Shown piece by piece: positions 1 to 11,838 of a stretch of 64,000 nt of DNA. This stretch comes from Neurospora crassa OR74A (lineage: Eukaryota; Ascomycota; Sordariomycetes; Sordariales; Sordariaceae): contig NC_026503.1 in NCBI RefSeq assembly GCF_000182925.2, forward strand, positions 1,426,001-1,490,000, in the 5' to 3' direction. Made by a program: the position numbers and the translations under genes. Below the pieces are notes generated by a model. The model made no database searches. It saw only the letters and a program-made list of their open reading frames with translations, and was not told the origin of the DNA. Every line of letters begins with the position of its first letter. Within the stretch, counting starts at the first letter, position 1.

Positions 1-2165
1 CAGCCGCTCCAGTCGGCCTGGGACGACTTGATCTTGTTGTCGACAAGTTCGGGGACGAAGTACAACGTACAGTTTACGGCTCTGAGTACTCGGCTTCAGA
101 ATGTTGTCCGCGGTAGTGGCGGCAATAGAGAGGCTACGGGCGAGTTCACTGTGAGCTCGATGGCGGATTACGAAGTCTCGAATATACAGCTTAACTTCAG
201 TGGCCAGGACTTTAAGCTGAAGTCACAGTGTTTGATTAGTTTACCGGAAAGCCAGGACAGAGATCCATACATGCCATCGATCGGCTCATGCATCATGCTT
301 TACGAGGTGAGTTATTTCATTGTGATAATAATAATTTACGTCTGGGATGACAATGTGTTCATAACACTAACACAATCTTCAATAGCACAACAACTCGACT
401 CTCTACACGAATCTCTATGGCAGCCAGTCACTGATCAAGGATTTGGACACTCAGAATGATCCTATTAGACGCGCAGGGCCAGAGAAATTCCAGACATTCC
501 CTAACCATCACTTCTTTGTCCGAGTCTACCGGCCTAATGCTGTGAGTCCCCATCCGAGTGCTGATAGCAATATGATTTGATGACATTCGACTAACCACTG
601 TTTGTTAGATCCTGACCGCGCTGCTCAACCGCACCCCGACTTTTCTCGAATCTGCAGAATGGACCTCCACTCCCTGGGAGAAGCACCCCAAGTCCATCAT
701 TGACCAGCTTTTCGACATAATCACCCTCCTACCTCGCAACCTCTGGCGAGCAGACCGAGTCGCCGAAGAAGTGCCCACGCTTGCCCGTCGTCAGCGTGCT
801 CAAGACCTTTTGATCAACTGTCTCAACATCGAACGACAACTCAACGCCTGGTCTTCATCCTTCAGCGCCGAGAGAACAAACGCTATTTCACTCCAGACAG
901 CCGCCATCATCACACCCTCCTCGTCCTCAACATCGATGTCAGAATACGGGCAATCTCCGCCCTTCCAAACAACTCTACCAACCACAACCGCAACCTATCC
1001 TTACCTCCCCCCTTCCTCATCACCCTATTTCCAATCCCATCCCCACTCTTACTCCCAAACCCAACCCTCCTCCCATTCCCACCGCCGCTCCTTATCCAAT
1101 TCGACTTCCATATCCCACTCCAGATGTACCCCCTCCCCCACCCTCTCCGCATCTGCTTCTTCCCCGCGCTTCCAACCCTACCTAACAACCTCCCCTCATT
1201 CTCACTCGCATAAACCCCTCCAACCAAGATCTCGCCGCACCTCTCCATCCTTCACAACTCGCCCAACCACTCCATACGGCTACTCGGCAGGATACCCCTT
1301 CACCAAACCCCCCTTAACCTTCCCCACCTCCCAGCTCGCCCTGTCCTACATTTTGTATTGCACCAGCCTGATGCAGCTCTACCAAACAATCGAGCGCGTA
1401 TACTGGAGTATCTTTGAGCCGCTGGACCTTACCAACCTCCCCACCGAAAACCACATGCACAGCAGTATCCCGTTACAGGTGCAGGCGCAGATGCAGCAGA
1501 TACAACAGATGCAGCAGATACAACAGCTTCCAGTTGATCTCATCCCCGACCCGGCGAGGTACGGAAGTAAAGCGGTCAGGGGATGGGCGGAGAGGGCATG
1601 TAGGAGCTTGGAGTTTGCGTTGAATAACAACAACATCAACAACACTGGCAGTGGCGGTGGCGGCGGTGGAGGCGGCGGTGTCGACCCGGAACTGTTGGCT
1701 TATCCTCTTTGTGTGATAAGGGCGTTTTATGAGAGTTTGGGGGCTACTCCTACTTGGGAGAACCTCGGTGTTAGCATGGGTGTGGATGTGGACATGATGG
1801 GGGTTGATGGTATAGGAATGGGAATGGGTACGGGCATGGACTTGAACATGGGCATGAACATAAACATTGGGATGAATCATCAGAATATGATGACTGGTGG
1901 GATGGGAAGCATGCGTTATTCATCGGGGATGGAAAACTTGAATATCTTCTCGACGACGCCCACGACGACGACGACGATGACAGCGGCAATGATGATGCAA
2001 CAACAACAACAGCAGCAACCTCAAGGACCACCGCCGGACGGCAGACTGGAGGTTATGTGGTGCGATCAGTTTAGGGAGAGGTTGAAAGCTAGGGGGGCGG
2101 AGATATCCAACTCTATTGTGGGTGAAGGAAAGAAGTGGAGGGAGATTGCTGCTTTTGGGTATTGA
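1..2165 (+). CDS. Fungal-specific-domain transcription factor (probable Zn2Cys6 type), 5'-partial
   Basis: The frame is already open at base 1, so the N-terminus and any Zn2Cys6 DNA-binding cluster lie outside the window. Exons are 1-306, 386-541 and 609-2165; both introns have GTGAGT donors and the first has a CTAAC-type branch site. The joined middle part (LYGSQSLIKDL, then FVRVYRPNAILTALLNRTP, then SAEWTSTPWEKHPKS) matches the regulatory-domain pattern of fungal C6 activators, where a short helical block is followed by a 'TPxFL..PEW..IPWE' motif. After about residue 220 the protein turns low-complexity: a Ser/Pro/His-rich stretch, a Gln-Met repeat, a run of nine or so Gly, a Met-Gly-Asn-rich segment and a Gln run before a short ordered C-terminus. 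It presumably acts in the nucleus; its target genes cannot be inferred. The C6 assignment is by family resemblance of the regulatory domain only. Confidence 0.72.
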
Positions 2166-3041
2166 GGCCAGAAAGGAAAATGCGGGAACACGAGACAAAG
2201 ACGGGTGGTGTACGGGTTATTAGATGAGAACACGATGCGATGATGGATCTCAGGGGCTGGTTTTTTCCCTACTCTACCTTGACTTTTCTTCGTCCTTTTT
2301 TTTTTTTTCTTTGGAGGGGACATAAACAAACAAGATACTTACCGGCTGGAACACGCTGGGCCTCGCGAGAGGTTTGAAGAAACATATTGGGACGGTAAAG
2401 GATGGTTTTGCGTTTGCTTTTTGGGGTTTTGGGAATCTGCTTTTTGCTTATAGTTTGCCACTGTGATGTGTTTATCCTTGGTTTTTCTCAAATGGAAAGT
2501 CGCTGTTTTTTTGTTGTCGTGAGTTTTCTCCAATTTTGCTACCTTGTACTGACATATTCAATTCACGTCTATGCATTCTCTTCCTCTTCGACTCTTGCCC
2601 TGAGTCTGATAACTACCGTAGAGACCTGCCGGGCTGAAACTAGGGTAGCTGCAAAATCTGCCAGAATCAAGCACTCAGAGTAACATAACGCACCGAGAGG
2701 ATCTCAGGGTCTAGTCTAACCCATTGAGAAGTTACCGAAGTCTGGAACATTTTTTCTACCTGAAGCCGGCAGGTTGCACATATCCCCGAGTCCCCATTTC
2801 GGCAACTTTCTACGATACCTATCGAACTTGTTTCTACGGCTCGAGTACCCGAAACCCTTTCAATCGGACTTTGCCTCTCCTCGGTCATACCACTTACTCG
2901 CTGTCTCACACGTGGACTAACAAAAGTATCAAGATCTTGTGCTCACGCCTGACACATATTTGCCATTCTGGCTTCTTTCACCACCGCAGGCTAATAGCGG
3001 CTTATGTGTAGTGTACCAGACCCCTTGAAAGGCCACTCACA

Positions 3042-3070
3042 CCTACCTACCTACTTACCTACCTACCTTA
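3042..3070. repeat. TACC tetranucleotide repeat
   Basis: Near-perfect CTAC units with one variant (CTTAC). The same motif, as GTAG or TACC, recurs across the gaps of this window (for example 3881-3904 and 38957-38973), which is typical of Neurospora intergenic DNA. Confidence 0.85.
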
Positions 3071-3437
3071 CCCATCTATTTCACGCAGACATAGCACACA
3101 CAACCAAACACCAAAACGGTGAGATTTGGTTGTCAATTGCATACCTTTTTTTCTCTGGAATATTCCCACTCAATGATCATCTCTACGTACTTACCTAGGT
3201 ACTTTAAGCCTTTCTTCACAACAGGTACCCAACACAATACAAAAGCGTTCATAAAGAGTATGTATGTGGACTGGAAATCATCAAATGAACAATCCCTCAC
3301 GAAACACAACCAAATACCTACATAAGCAGCAGCCCCCCCCCCCACGAACAGCCATGTGCAGCCATCCATTACCCCAGATTAGAGACCCGGATGACGGCTC
3401 GGCGTGGCGTGGCTGTGACTGTGAATCTCACACCGCA

Positions 3438-3438
<1 letters not shown>

Positions 3439-3464
<26 letters not shown>
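3439..3464. repeat. CA dinucleotide microsatellite
   Basis: About 13 uninterrupted CA units. It lies in non-coding DNA and has no visible role. Confidence 0.9.
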
Positions 3465-3469
<5 letters not shown>

Positions 3470-3844
3470 TCCGCGAATCTACCTACCTAGGTAGTTGATC
3501 TAACCTAACATAACCTAACCAATCTGTGATGGTCACATTCAATGCAATGCAAGGAGTTACGTCGTCATAGCCATCCAGGCTTTACTGAGACCAAGACCAA
3601 GACCGAGACCAAGACCGAGACTACAACCGTTCATTCTAGGCACGTATGGTAGAGTGAGTGAGTGTCACTTGGTCAGTCAGCAAGACGAAAGTGAAAGGTG
3701 TTCGTCGTTGGGGGAAGGATGTTAGACCAGGTAGATAGGTAGGGTTTCATTGAATCTGACAGTGACTGACTCCTATAGGTATGGGAGTCACACACAGCCT
3801 TGCGGAAGTGGGTACCTAGGTACCTAGGTAGGTAGGTAACCGTG

Positions 3845-3968
3845 GGTGTCAAGTGGTTGAGACTTGAGAGATCGTGCTGTGTAGGTAGGTAGGTAGGTAG
3901 GTAAGCACCGACGCAACCGACACCCACTCTCTACACCACACAGACAGATCTCTCAACCACTTGACACC
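3845..3968. repeat. Inverted repeat around a GTAG run
   Basis: An 18-bp perfect inverted pair lies at 3845-3862 and 3951-3968. The pairing continues inward imperfectly (GAGATC..CTGTGT on both arms) to make an arm of roughly 35-40 bp. The loop holds the (GTAG)n run at 3881-3904. No target-site duplication is evident. It could be a small foldback element or a hairpin in a 3' transcript. Confidence 0.7.
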
Positions 3969-4760
3969 AAGGGTTGTCTGTTGGACTTTCCACTTGGGGA
4001 TGGTGCTTGGAGGTACTTGTTGCTTTTACTACCTAGGCAGGCTCAGCAGGTATCCAGAGGTAGGTTCTGGACAGGAGTGAGGCTGCGAAGATGAAAAAAG
4101 ACAAGTACACTTGTTTTGGTGGTTGTTTGTTGGGTTATGTTGCATGTCAGTCAGTCAGTCAGTTATTACGGTCCTTGCAGTTATCGGAATATACATACCC
4201 CGGACTATAAACCATGTATGAAGTATGTCGTTTTCGTAAGATGACTAACTGGGCTTACGAGTTTGGTAGGTATCATATCTGCGGAGACCAGAAAACATAG
4301 GTAGGTACTTCTGATATTCCGATGTGATGGGAATTCCAAAGAATGATGTCAGGTGCAGCATTACTAACTCACTCACTCACTCCCTTTTTCTTTTTTTCCA
4401 CTCGCTGTTTTCTTCCCAACTACAACTTACTCTTCCCATCTCCACCTCCGTTTTTTTTTCGTTCACCGTTGAGAAGGGAATGAAAGCGACATGTCTTTTA
4501 TCCATTATCATCTCCGTTTTTTTTTTTTTTTTTAACCTAGTTCGGTACCTACGGTATTACTCATTCACCGTGCTGAGGTGTGCTGGTTGATGTGGCTTCG
4601 TCTTCGTACATGTAGGTAGGTACACTTACCATTGCTTACCAACTACTATGGCAACCTTGTACCATAAACCTTGACACCAGACCTTGAAAAGAAAATTCCA
4701 CTTATTTATCCAGTTGACTGGATCACACTTGTTACTGGTCACTTGAGCCTCAATGGAAGG

Positions 4761-4796
4761 AAAAAAAAAAAAAAAAAAAAAGAAAAAGAAAAAAAC

Positions 4797-4828
<32 letters not shown>
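4761..4828. repeat. A-rich tract (68 bp)
   Basis: Almost pure A broken by a few G and C. On the other strand it is a long T tract. It lies about 570 bp beyond the CLC stop codon and is probably outside that transcript. Confidence 0.85.
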
Positions 4829-4831
<3 letters not shown>

Positions 4832-5399
4832 ACCTACATACTTGGTCGTGACAAACCCATAATTCGAAATCGAATACATATACGTACAATAACATGTGAT
4901 TGGCTGACTGTGATGAACTTGGGGAATTTTGAGAGTTGAGGTTGAGATATGATAAAAACATGAATCATTTTGTTCTGTTATGAGCACCAACACACACTCT
5001 AAGCGCCGGTGACAAGAGTTTCTCACTTCGGGGTTTCCGTGAAAAAAAAAAAAGAATTGTGAGAAGAGACTGAGGAGGGGAATATGTGATTGCTCGATTT
5101 GCACAGCAACGGCGGGGCATATGGAGAGATTGAAAGCCCCCTTACTGTCTCGATCCAAACTGGGTCATATGTTGGGTGCTGGGTTTTCGGGGTTTAGCGG
5201 TTGACGGTCGCGGTACCCGGCCAAGCGGTTATTTTTATACCCAGGTTATCAAGTGAGGTACGCTAGATGATGCTAGTACCAGCCGGCACGGGCATTCATG
5301 TACATCGATGGATGCTGAAGAGACATTACAAGTTACAACCGCTATTATAAGCATCCCAACCGCTCAGTATCATCATCTGCAAACAAACAACATCCTAAC

Positions 5400-8283
5400 C
5401 TACAATATACTCCCCTGACTACTCCCCGCAAAACTCCCACTCCTCCCTTCCCTCGTCCCACCCTGCCCCTGGAAATAATCCCTCCTCTCAACACCCAACA
5501 GTCCAGCACTCTCTCCCCTTCCCTCCTGCCTCCCCAGCCCACTCCCCATTCTCCCACTACCAGTACCCCCTGCACCCCCCGCTCCCACAGCATCTCTCAC
5601 CCGCTCCTCCGCCCCATTCATTACATGCCACACGTCCTTCCTCGTCAATAGTCCCTGCAACACTCCCCTCTCCGCAAAAAGCACATACCGCACCCCCAAC
5701 TTCTGGAAATAACTCACGGCCAGATGCAACGGGCTCCTACCGGGAAGGGTGAGGGGCGTCTGGTCCATCCACGGTCTTAGATCCAACGTAGTCAACGGGT
5801 CCGCAAGCGGCTGATGACTGAAGAAGCACTCCGTTTCAGGCGGTAAGTTAGACGCTCTTCCGCCGGGAGAATAGAGGACGTAGGACAGCTCAGCGCGGGA
5901 GATGTACCCCAAGAGCACCGCATCGCGCGGGTTGGAGATGACGGGGTACCCGCGGTAAGGTGTGGTTTCGAGGATTTTCTGCAGTGAAGCGATCGTGTGC
6001 CCCGTGGCAGTAAGGACGATGAGGTCCGAGTCCAAGCGGGTCATGATCTGACTAGCTGGCACGTCGGGGATCAGCGGGCTCAAGTCTTCGCCCGAGTTGT
6101 TGGGGTCCAGATAGGGGTACGAGTTGAAGTGGATCCAAGACTCGTAGATGCCTCTGCGAGAAAAAGCGTCGCCGACCCATTTGGCGATCATGACGGAGAT
6201 CATGATGGGTAGAACGTAAGTCAGGGCGCCGGTGAGCTCAAAGGTGATGACGACTATGGAAACGGTCATACGGGTTACGCCCGTGAGAAAGGCGGCAGCG
6301 CCGATGATGGCGTAGGTGCCTGGGGTGATGCAGGGGACGTCAGGCTCGCATTGGTGTAGGAAAAGCGGGAAGTTGGGGGCGGCGCGCTGGAAGAGTTCCA
6401 TGAGGATTCCCAAGGCACGGCCGGTCAGGGCGCCGATGGCCATGGAAGGGAGGATGATGCCGGCGGGGATTTGCAGGCCGAAGGTCACGGCTGCGAAGAA
6501 GAAGCCAAGGACGGCGGCGAAGATGAGGAGGGTGATGGTGCCGAAGGAGGCGGCGCCTGTCTTGCAGAGACCGAATTGGTCATCGACGATCTTAGCGCAC
6601 TCGGTGAAAAGGTTAGAGACTAGCTCGGAGGTTTGGGCGCGCATATAGTGGTTGGGGTAGTTGATGAGGGCGGTTAAGGCCGCGACGATGGCCACTTGGG
6701 TGACGGGACCGGGAAGCCACCTGGTGGATTTCTTCCATTCGGCGACGCGCATGTTGGCTTTGATGAAGAGACCGCCGTAGACGCCGCCTAGGATGCCCAG
6801 AAGGACAAAAGGGACGAGTTCAAAGCCATGCCAGCCGGACGAGTATTTGACTTGGTAAAGCACCAGCTTGCCGGATCTGAAGGGGTCAAGGGCCTGGAGA
6901 GTGACGGCAGCCGTCATGGCACATACGAAGCTCTGCCACATGGTTTTGTCGGGGAAATAGTAGGAAAGCTGTTCAAGACTGAAGAGCACGCCGCCGATGG
7001 GGGAGCCAAAGGCCACGGATATTCCGGCGGCAGCCGCTGCGGACAGGATTTCTCTCTTACGTGCTGTCAGGGGTTAGCTTGGGACGTGAATAGGTAGATT
7101 CACTACACCACATACCTTCATTGTTGTTGATACTCGGAAAGAGCTTGATGAAGACGTTTGCGCAACAGCAGGCGACATGAACCAAGGGACCTTCTTTGCC
7201 CAACCACATGCCGGACGCAACAGCAAGCACAAGACCTAGCGACTTTGTCACCAAGGTCTGGATACCTAGAAACCTGCGGATGACGAAGCCTCCCAAGACA
7301 GTCTTGATTTCGGGGATACCACTGTGTTTAGCATGGATGGCATATTCCTTAACCAAGATGGCAGCAGAAACGGCAAAGGATAACTGTAGCTTAGATCAGC
7401 TGGGGTTGCCTTCATGTCTGGTCGGACTTTGGGGGGAAAAGCATACTGCTAGGAATACGTAAAAGAAGTACTCGAGGAACCACTTGCCACCTCCTGAATA
7501 GATACCAAAAGCCTTGGCCCAGGGATACCAGCCCTGGCATTGGGCATGGTCCTCATAGCCCAAGCAACATGAGCTCTTGCTTAGGTGAAAAGCTCCGCCG
7601 TCAACCGTTGAGCAGAATCCGAACTTGAGATCCGCCAGCCAATCGGTGGCTACATCGATAGCGGCAGCCAACAGACCAGCAGCCAGACCAGCCAACAGCA
7701 GAACAATCCAGACCTGGCTGTTGTCGAGGAGCAGGCGGATCCGGCCCACGAGACTGTTGGAGCCGGAAGATAGCATTCGCAGTCTTGAGCGTTCCTTGGT
7801 GTACTCAAAGATCCAGTCGATGGCGGTCAAGTCCTCGTAGCCAACTCTCCTACCCGGGCCTTCGACATACCAATCCATGGGCCCGCCATCTTTCGACCCA
7901 GACTGCGTGCCATCTAGCCGGGTATTTGACGTAGGTGATGGTCGGCCAGGCACATCGTGAGAGGTCCGAGGAGACCGTCCACCGGTCAAAGCTGAGAAGA
8001 GTCGCGATGGCTGAGAGAAGACGGATTGCTTTTTTTGTCTGCGCTTGAACGACATGGGCTGGTCCAGGTCATCTCGCAGAGGGTCCTCATCGAGGATCAT
8101 GTCGTTGTCGTTGTCATGATTGTTGTTGTGGTCATTATCCTCGCCCAAAAGATCCAACTCGTCCCGGTCGTCTTCAATGGTTGCGCGACGGTGTTCTTCC
8201 CATTCATGTTGGCTGTCGAATGCTGCTGGGGTTGCCGAACTGGAAGGATACCCGTCGTCCATCCTCGCACTTCTAGAAGCCAT
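5400..8283 (-). CDS. CLC-family chloride transporter/channel with two CBS domains
   Basis: Exons on the minus strand are 8283-7447, 7383-7116 and 7063-5400, with introns of 63 and 52 bp, giving 922 residues. A hydrophilic acidic N-terminus of about 200 residues precedes the membrane core. CLC signatures are present: HSGIPEIK (299-306), GKEGP (341-345) with gating glutamate E343, and [19 protein letters not shown] (388-406). Two CBS domains lie in the cytosolic tail at about 708-765 and 808-855. The family moves chloride across Golgi, endosome, vacuole or plasma membranes, and the overall look is closest to the Gef1/CLC-3 to CLC-5 branch. The second acidic residue of 'SLEE', the proton glutamate of CLC exchangers, is Gln here (Q400, CAG at 6971-6969), so coupling to protons may be absent or altered. 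The C-terminal 60 residues are Gly/Ser-rich. Confidence 0.93.
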
Positions 8284-9234
8284 AGTAGTGAATACAATGA
8301 CCGAGCATTTCCCATTCTCGTCTCAAAACAGAGATGCCGGTGGAGGGGATGTCGTCTTGTTCCTGAGATGAACATTCAGCTTCATTAGGCGAGTTGTCCA
8401 GCAGTGAGGCGTAGTGCGATGGCGGCGCTGTTAGGCCTGATAAAGGCATGTTCTTATCGGGGCGCATCAGGGACATGCACAGCATTGACAGGGCCAAGCC
8501 TGCTAACGCTTGGCGGTCCTTGTCAGGACATTCGGGTCCGGTACGAAGTACGGGACCGTGCATCACGCTGTTACCCCGCACACCCCATTATAAAGGAAGG
8601 AGGGTTATAGATATATACAAGTAGAAGGAGGTCGCTAGGTAAATTCTGGGAAAGATAGGAAAGAGGAAAGTATCTATAAAGGAAGGCACTTATAGAGTAT
8701 GGGAAAGCTAGGTAGAGGTAGGTACCTGATAGGACCTAGGTTAGGTACGGATTCTATATATACCTAGGTATATATGTAAGACCGGTTCCCTTGGGCCTTT
8801 AAAGGTCTCCTTTTTCCAGCCAGTCAGATCAGATCATCTTCCAAATCAATCCAATTGAATGCAAACCGCTATTCCCTGACAGTCCTGGAGTTAAGCACAT
8901 TGCCAAGACCCAAACCCACTTGATGGAAAATGCCAAGACCTTTACATCAACGACGTCCCTTCTATTCTTCCATTTTCTGTGTGTGCATTGACTTTCATTC
9001 ATAAAGGATTGTGACGTGGAAAAATATATAGGAAATATTTTTAAATTCAAGACTGAATATGAACTTTTGGCTGGTGTAGGAATCTGAGTGGACAATCTCC
9101 CATACAAATCAATTTTCCAGCAGCAAGCCGTGAACTTCGTCATCCATCAATCATCCTTCTTCCAAATCCACAACCTCAACTCAACAACACCCACTCACGT
9201 AAAGGAACCACAAACATCACAACCAAAACAAATC
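8284..9234. other. Divergent intergenic region, CLC and neurochondrin genes
   Basis: This 951-bp region must hold both promoters. No convincing open frame is present. It contains CCTAGGTA/TAGGTACC runs near 8700-8775, and AT-rich sequence near 9000-9060 ahead of the neurochondrin start. I cannot assign individual promoter elements. Confidence 0.55.
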
Positions 9235-11392
9235 ATGAGTGAACCAACCCTACAATCCGTCATGAACGAGCCAACTCAACAACAAACCGGGCAGCCTGAT
9301 CCCATACAAAATGCCCAAACACTCCTTAGAGCAAAGGACGACACCTCCCGCTTTGTGGGCCTCGCCCTTCTCAAGTCAGTACTCGACAACTCGGAAGAGT
9401 TGAGAAACAACCAAGAGGCAGTCCGCGGTCTCTGGAAGAGCGTTCCGTCAAAGTTCCTGGATCGGCTAATCAAGACCGGCTCGCGTCAGCAGTCCCAGTC
9501 CGAAGGGGGAGGAAACAAGAATGCCCGGGACATGCTAGATTTGGCCGTGGCCATCATCCACACCTTTGCCGCTCTGGTGCCCGAAGACAATAAACGAGAC
9601 TCGCGGTTTACCGAGAGGATACCACATTTGGTTGCGTGTCTTTTGAACTGGTGAGTTCTTCTCATCATACCTTTACAAGTTCTCAAAAAACTTACCACAA
9701 AACAGTTCAAACGAGACAACCAAGCTGGTCCTAGAAACCCTCTCAGCCCTCGTCACCACGCCAGACGGCGCCAAAGCCTTCATCGCCCTAGACGACGTCA
9801 CCACTCTGATCGAAATCGCCCCCTCTCAGCCCTTAGTCCTCGACATCTTCTTCTATGCCTGGCTAAACGCTACGAGTTCATCCGTCTCCTCCTCCGCCGA
9901 GGACAAGGACCTCCTGCGAACCAAAATCGACCACACCATCACCGCTCTCGTCTCCTCCTTCAAAGGCACCGACGCCGTCACCCTCCTCGACTTCCTCGCC
10001 AACCTGCTCCCCCGTCTCGAGCCCCAAGTTTCACCGCAAAACCCTAAATGGCTACCCACTCTCAACCTCTTCATCCGCAACCTCGTCTCCAGCCGGCCTA
10101 CCCCCGCCGGCCGCGCCGCTTATACCAACCTCTCTGCTGCCCTACTGGAAGTTTACCCCTCGGTCGCTCCGCAACTGCTCTTCACCGATGACCCCTCCGG
10201 CAAAGGCACATCCAAAGCCAACAGCCCATCCGACGACAACAAACCCTTCTCGTACCTGCTCATCTCCATTCTCCTAATCGACATCCGTTCCACGGCCCCG
10301 ACCCTCTTATCCCAGCTCAACAGCCCTTCCTACCCTCAATCCTCCCGCCGCCTAAGCTCCGCATTCAACATCATCTCCCACTACCTCGGTTTCCTCCTCC
10401 GCTCCCTCGACCCTTCCTCCTCTTCCGACTCCCTCCTCCCGGACCCCACCTTCCTCCTCAAACTCCGCACCTCCCTCTCCGAGACCTTCTCCCTCACTCT
10501 CGAATTCCTGCGAGACCGCTACGACGCCAGCGTAGCAGGCGCCATGGGCCTGGACCCGTCCGCCCGCTCCTCCACCGCCCATGACTCCGCCTCGGGCGCC
10601 TCCCACCTGACTCTCTCCTGGGAAAGTATGAAAGACAGCGTCGAGCAAGACCCCTTGATCCTCGCAGCCATTCGCGCACTGGCCATTTGGTTAAGGGAAG
10701 ACGACAACGAGCAGCTCCGCAAGGAAGCCAGTGGATTAGGCGACTTATTCATTGATCTATACCGCCATAGCTGCCACCCTCCCGACCCGACGAAAGGCGA
10801 TAGGTTGGATTTCCGAAGACCAGTGTTGATGGCGTGGGAAGGGCTGGTGGAAGAACGTAAGGGGGTTGAAAGCTTCTTGGCGAATGGGGGGTGGCAGGCC
10901 TTGGCTGATGATTTGGTGGGGATCCTTCAGTCTACTACTACCAGTACTTCTTCTTCTTCTTCTGCTTCGTTGTCGTCTTCTGGGGAAGTAGTAGTAGTGG
11001 ACGAAGCGGAAGCAGCAAGGGGTACAGAAATCGTTCGCGTGCTACTGCAAGTTGCTGAACTGGAGAGGCCTGGACCAAAAGAGGAGTGGTTGGATTTAGT
11101 CACCAAGGTGGCGGCGTGGTATATTCCCGAGGAGGAGGAAGGCGATCAAGACGTGGAGATGGTAGGCAAGGAATCGAAGCTGGTGGTGTATGAGTTCCAG
11201 GTTGCTACGCTGCAGCTCGTTACGGCGTTGTTGGCGGGCAGTCATCCGGGGGTGCAGAGACGGTATGTGCATTCTACCACCGCGGTATTGGGGATTGCGA
11301 GGGTGCTGATGGGGAAGGTAAGGAAGGTTGGGGATGGGGAGCTGGTGGAGGCGTTGGAGGATGTGTTGGCGACGTTGGGTGGGTTGAGGTAG
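9235..11392 (+). CDS. Neurochondrin-family protein
   Basis: Exons 9235-9650 and 9706-11392 (55-bp intron, GTGAGT donor, AACAG acceptor) encode 700 residues. The ATG at 9235 is the first in frame and sits in an A-rich context. The N-terminal half (NAQTLLRAKDDTSRFVGLAL, then KSVPSKFLDRLIK, DMLDLAVAIIHTFA and RIPHLVACLL) matches the opening of the neurochondrin family, an alpha-helical ARM-like cytosolic family found from fungi to animals. The rest is helical, with Ser/Thr-rich loops near 570-590 and an acidic patch near 630. The role in fungi is not settled; animal neurochondrin is linked to neuronal signalling. It converges with paf1 over a 446-bp gap. Confidence 0.85.
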
Positions 11393-11838
11393 ATTGGTAC
11401 ATCGTGTGGGTGGAAAGTGATGGGACAGCTGGAAATATGGAAGAGGGGTTGGAAATAGGGAGACTGAAAGATACCCAATTCATTTTATTCCGTACCACTG
11501 ATGCTACCCCTCATGCTCTTTTTATCACGTCTAACACTATTATTGTGTTCCAGTCAATGTAAGCATGTGCTGCTCCTTCCTTGTCACCTTTGCAGTAATA
11601 ATGCTGGGTTGACTACAAGCCGCTTTCCACGATACCTTCCCTTCAAAAACGACGTTGAGGGTTACACCACCCACGGCACGGAGAGCTCTCTTCTGTTTCG
11701 AAACTGAACTCTTTTCTTACAAATTCCTCAGACGAGCCTTTTGCATTGAGCGCTTTTCTCACGACAGCCTCTTCCTTCACGACATCCTTTTTCATCCACC
11801 GGGCTCTCCTCTTCACTGACTCTTTTGGTGGTTCATGT
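11393..11838. other. Convergent 3' region
   Basis: This gap lies between the neurochondrin and paf1 stop codons. It presumably holds two 3' UTRs. I see no further gene or repeat. Confidence 0.6.

Larger units (their letters stand above)
2166..5399. other. 3.2-kb gene-free gap between convergent genes
   Basis: Two genes converge on this gap, so it should hold only 3' ends, yet it is 3.2 kb long. I see no open frame with coding character or splice-linked exons. It is rich in simple repeats: TACC/GTAG tetranucleotide runs, a CA run, a GACCAA/GACCGA hexamer array (3587-3621), a TCAG run (about 4147-4162), long A tracts and a 3845-3968 inverted repeat. A non-coding transcript or the remains of a decayed gene are possible but not shown. 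Confidence 0.6.
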
